A stretch of DNA of 6,158 nt from Chloroflexota bacterium (GTDB lineage: Bacteria > Chloroflexota > Chloroflexia > Thermomicrobiales > UBA6265): assembly GCA_023415845.1 (NCBI GenBank), contig JAEZJB010000241.1:1-6158 (forward strand). The letters run 5' to 3'. This document shows positions 4,993-6,158 of the stretch, one piece after another. Under the pieces are notes generated by a model that saw only the letters and a list, made by a program, of their open reading frames with translations, had not been told where the DNA came from and ran no database searches. The position numbers were made by a program, and so were the translations under genes. Numbering within the stretch: position 1 is the first letter of the stretch; each line of letters opens with the position of its first letter.

Positions 4993-6158
4993 TCAGTCCT
5001 CGTCGGGACCTGGCGATTCGCTGGAAGAGTCGGATTCCAGAGCGTCGGCAGGCAACACCGATTCGAGCGCCTCATCAGTCAGCACCAGCACCTTCAGGGC
5101 CAGGCTGACCAGATACCCACGGTCGGTGATGCGCTCCATGTCGAGTGGCAGCACCGATGGATGTCCGACGTTGCGAAAGAGCCATCGGTTAACGATGCTG
5201 GCCTCATCGGCACCATAGTGATCGAGCGGGAGGTGCCTCGCTTCCGCATAGCGTTCCATGATGGGGAGGAGGCGATCGGAAAGATCGGTCACCCGCAGGC
5301 TGTCGACGACCATGACCTCATCGCGTGGGCGGCGACCCGGGGTCATGATCGACACCTGATCGTCGATTGGCAGGTCCTCTTCCTCGAGCGGGAAGCCCTC
5401 AACCTCGATCTCGGGTATGCGAGCGACGCGCAGTTGCGCCCAGATCTGGCCACGCAGAATGACCATCACCTCCCGGAAGTCGGGATCGGCCGAAGGTTGC
5501 ACCAGCAACAGGTTGTGTGACTGCTCCGCCGTGCGCAAGCGGTCCTGCTCCTCAATCAGGGCGAGCGTCGATTGCAGCTCCCCCCGTAGTTTACGGGCCT
5601 TCTCGAAGTCGAGGTCGGCAGCGGCCTGCTCCAGATCTCGCCACAGCCGCGCACGTAGACCTTCCTCGTCTCCGTCCAGAAAGTCAACGACATCGCGCAC
5701 CTGCGCCATGTATTCGTCGCGGATGGATTGTCCCATGCATGGGCCCAGACAGGTGCCAAGATCGAGTTTCAGACAGGGACGGCCATAACTCCGGGCCGTC
5801 TTGAACGACCGCGTGCAGGTGCGAAGGCCGACCGCCGAGTTGATGACCTCGATGGTCTTGCGGACGCCGGCCCCACTCCGGTAGGGGCCATAGTATCGCG
5901 ACCCGTCATCCTTGCGTTCCTTGACGGCAGTGAGGCGCGGCCAGGGGCTGCCAATGTCGACCCGAATGTACGGGTAGTGCTCGTAATTCTTGAGCGCGAC
6001 ATTGTAGCGCGGCTGATAGCGATGGATGAGTTGGGATTCGAGGATCAGCGCCTGCAGTTCGGTGCCAACCACCTCGGTCTCGATGCGCGACATCGTCTCG
6101 ATCAGGCCGTCCATCTTGCGCGTGAGGCCAATGGGCTGGGAGTAGTAGGACGAGAGTC
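4993..6158 (-). CDS. UvrC-like GIY-YIG/UVR-domain nuclease lacking the UvrC C-terminal half, partial (5' end beyond window)
   Basis: UvrC makes incisions around DNA damage in nucleotide excision repair. The frame is open to the right edge, so the first ATG in the window (6114) is internal, and 14 codons before it (LSSYYSQPIG...) already match the GIY-YIG domain. Numbering from that ATG: TELQALILESQLIHRYQPRYN spans 18-38 and keeps the catalytic Glu of GIY-YIG nucleases (E26). YPYIRV and YYGPYRS follow. Four cysteines (100, 114, 122, 126) match the UvrC cysteine cluster, and the UVR helical hairpin for UvrB contact lies at about 155-190 (LEQAAADLDFEKARKLR). The protein ends at an acidic Ser/Glu/Asp tail, without the FDISH-type RNase H motif or helix-hairpin-helix. 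With roughly 45 unseen residues it would be near 430, against about 600 for UvrC. A Cho-like or UvrC-paralog nuclease is likely. A DnaQ-type exonuclease domain upstream, outside the window, is possible. Confidence 0.85.
   Translation of the reverse strand, partial: LSSYYSQPIGLTRKMDGLIETMSRIETEVVGTELQALILESQLIHRYQPRYNVALKNYEHYPYIRVDIGSPWPRLTAVKERKDDGSRYYGPYRSGAGVRKTIEVINSAVGLRTCTRSFKTARSYGRPCLKLDLGTCLGPCMGQSIRDEYMAQVRDVVDFLDGDEEGLRARLWRDLEQAAADLDFEKARKLRGELQSTLALIEEQDRLRTAEQSHNLLLVQPSADPDFREVMVILRGQIWAQLRVARIPEIEVEGFPLEEEDLPIDDQVSIMTPGRRPRDEVMVVDSLRVTDLSDRLLPIMERYAEARHLPLDHYGADEASIVNRWLFRNVGHPSVLPLDMERITDRGYLVSLALKVLVLTDEALESVLPADALESDSSSESPGPDED

Noticed and set aside
4788..5075. Minus-strand open frame bridging the UvrC-like and binding-protein genes
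   Set aside because: It overlaps both neighbours out of frame and its translation shows no recognisable domain or motif. The region looks like a promoter-bearing leader instead.
4948..5520. Plus-strand open frame opposite the end of the UvrC-like gene
   Set aside because: It is antisense to a well-supported coding region and has no motif of its own.
1..6158. CRISPR array, tRNA, rRNA, insertion sequence, prophage or defence system
   Set aside because: No regularly spaced repeats, cloverleaf-like sequence, transposase motif or phage protein was seen. Nearly all of the window is taken up by five recognisable genes.

Overview
The window looks like ordinary chromosome from a high-GC bacterium. 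My best guess is Chloroflexota, class Thermomicrobia. The guess rests on protein style: Ala/Ser/Thr/Pro-rich linkers just after a secretion signal, a Tat-exported sugar-binding protein with no cysteine, and a short UvrC-like protein. It is an inference, not a database match. All five genes lie on the minus strand, so transcription runs from high to low coordinates.

Layout in the direction of transcription. (1) 6158-4993: the 3' part of a UvrC-like GIY-YIG/UVR protein that enters from outside the window and stops before the RNase H-like and HhH domains of full UvrC. (2) 4992-4825: a 168-base gap with a weak promoter candidate, a tandem 10-bp repeat and a 10-bp palindrome. (3) 4824-3505: a Tat-exported family 1 sugar-binding protein. 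(4) 3524-2577: a MalF/UgpA-type permease. (5) 2584-1769: a MalG/UgpE-type permease. (6) 1768-1535: a 234-base gap with small inverted repeats and a weak promoter candidate. (7) 1534-1: a secreted PIG-L (LmbE-like) deacetylase followed by NEW3/Ig-like beta domains, running off the left edge. This last gene has no stop codon in the window, so a simple ORF scan can miss it; it fills the first 1.5 kb.

Genes 3 to 5 overlap by 20 and 8 bases and form a tight carbohydrate ABC uptake operon without its ATPase, which is probably a shared MsmK/UgpC-type protein encoded elsewhere. The secreted deacetylase downstream has its own good ribosome binding site. It may work with the transporter by trimming N-acetyl groups from amino-sugar glycans or glycoconjugates outside the membrane before uptake. 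That link rests only on gene order. The UvrC-like gene is probably a separate unit.

I found no CRISPR array, tRNA, rRNA, insertion sequence or phage gene, and no clear case for an undescribed system. The points most worth a second look are the short UvrC-like protein that keeps the GIY-YIG catalytic Glu and a likely Fe-S cysteine set, the transporter-deacetylase pairing, and the repeat cluster in front of the binding-protein gene.
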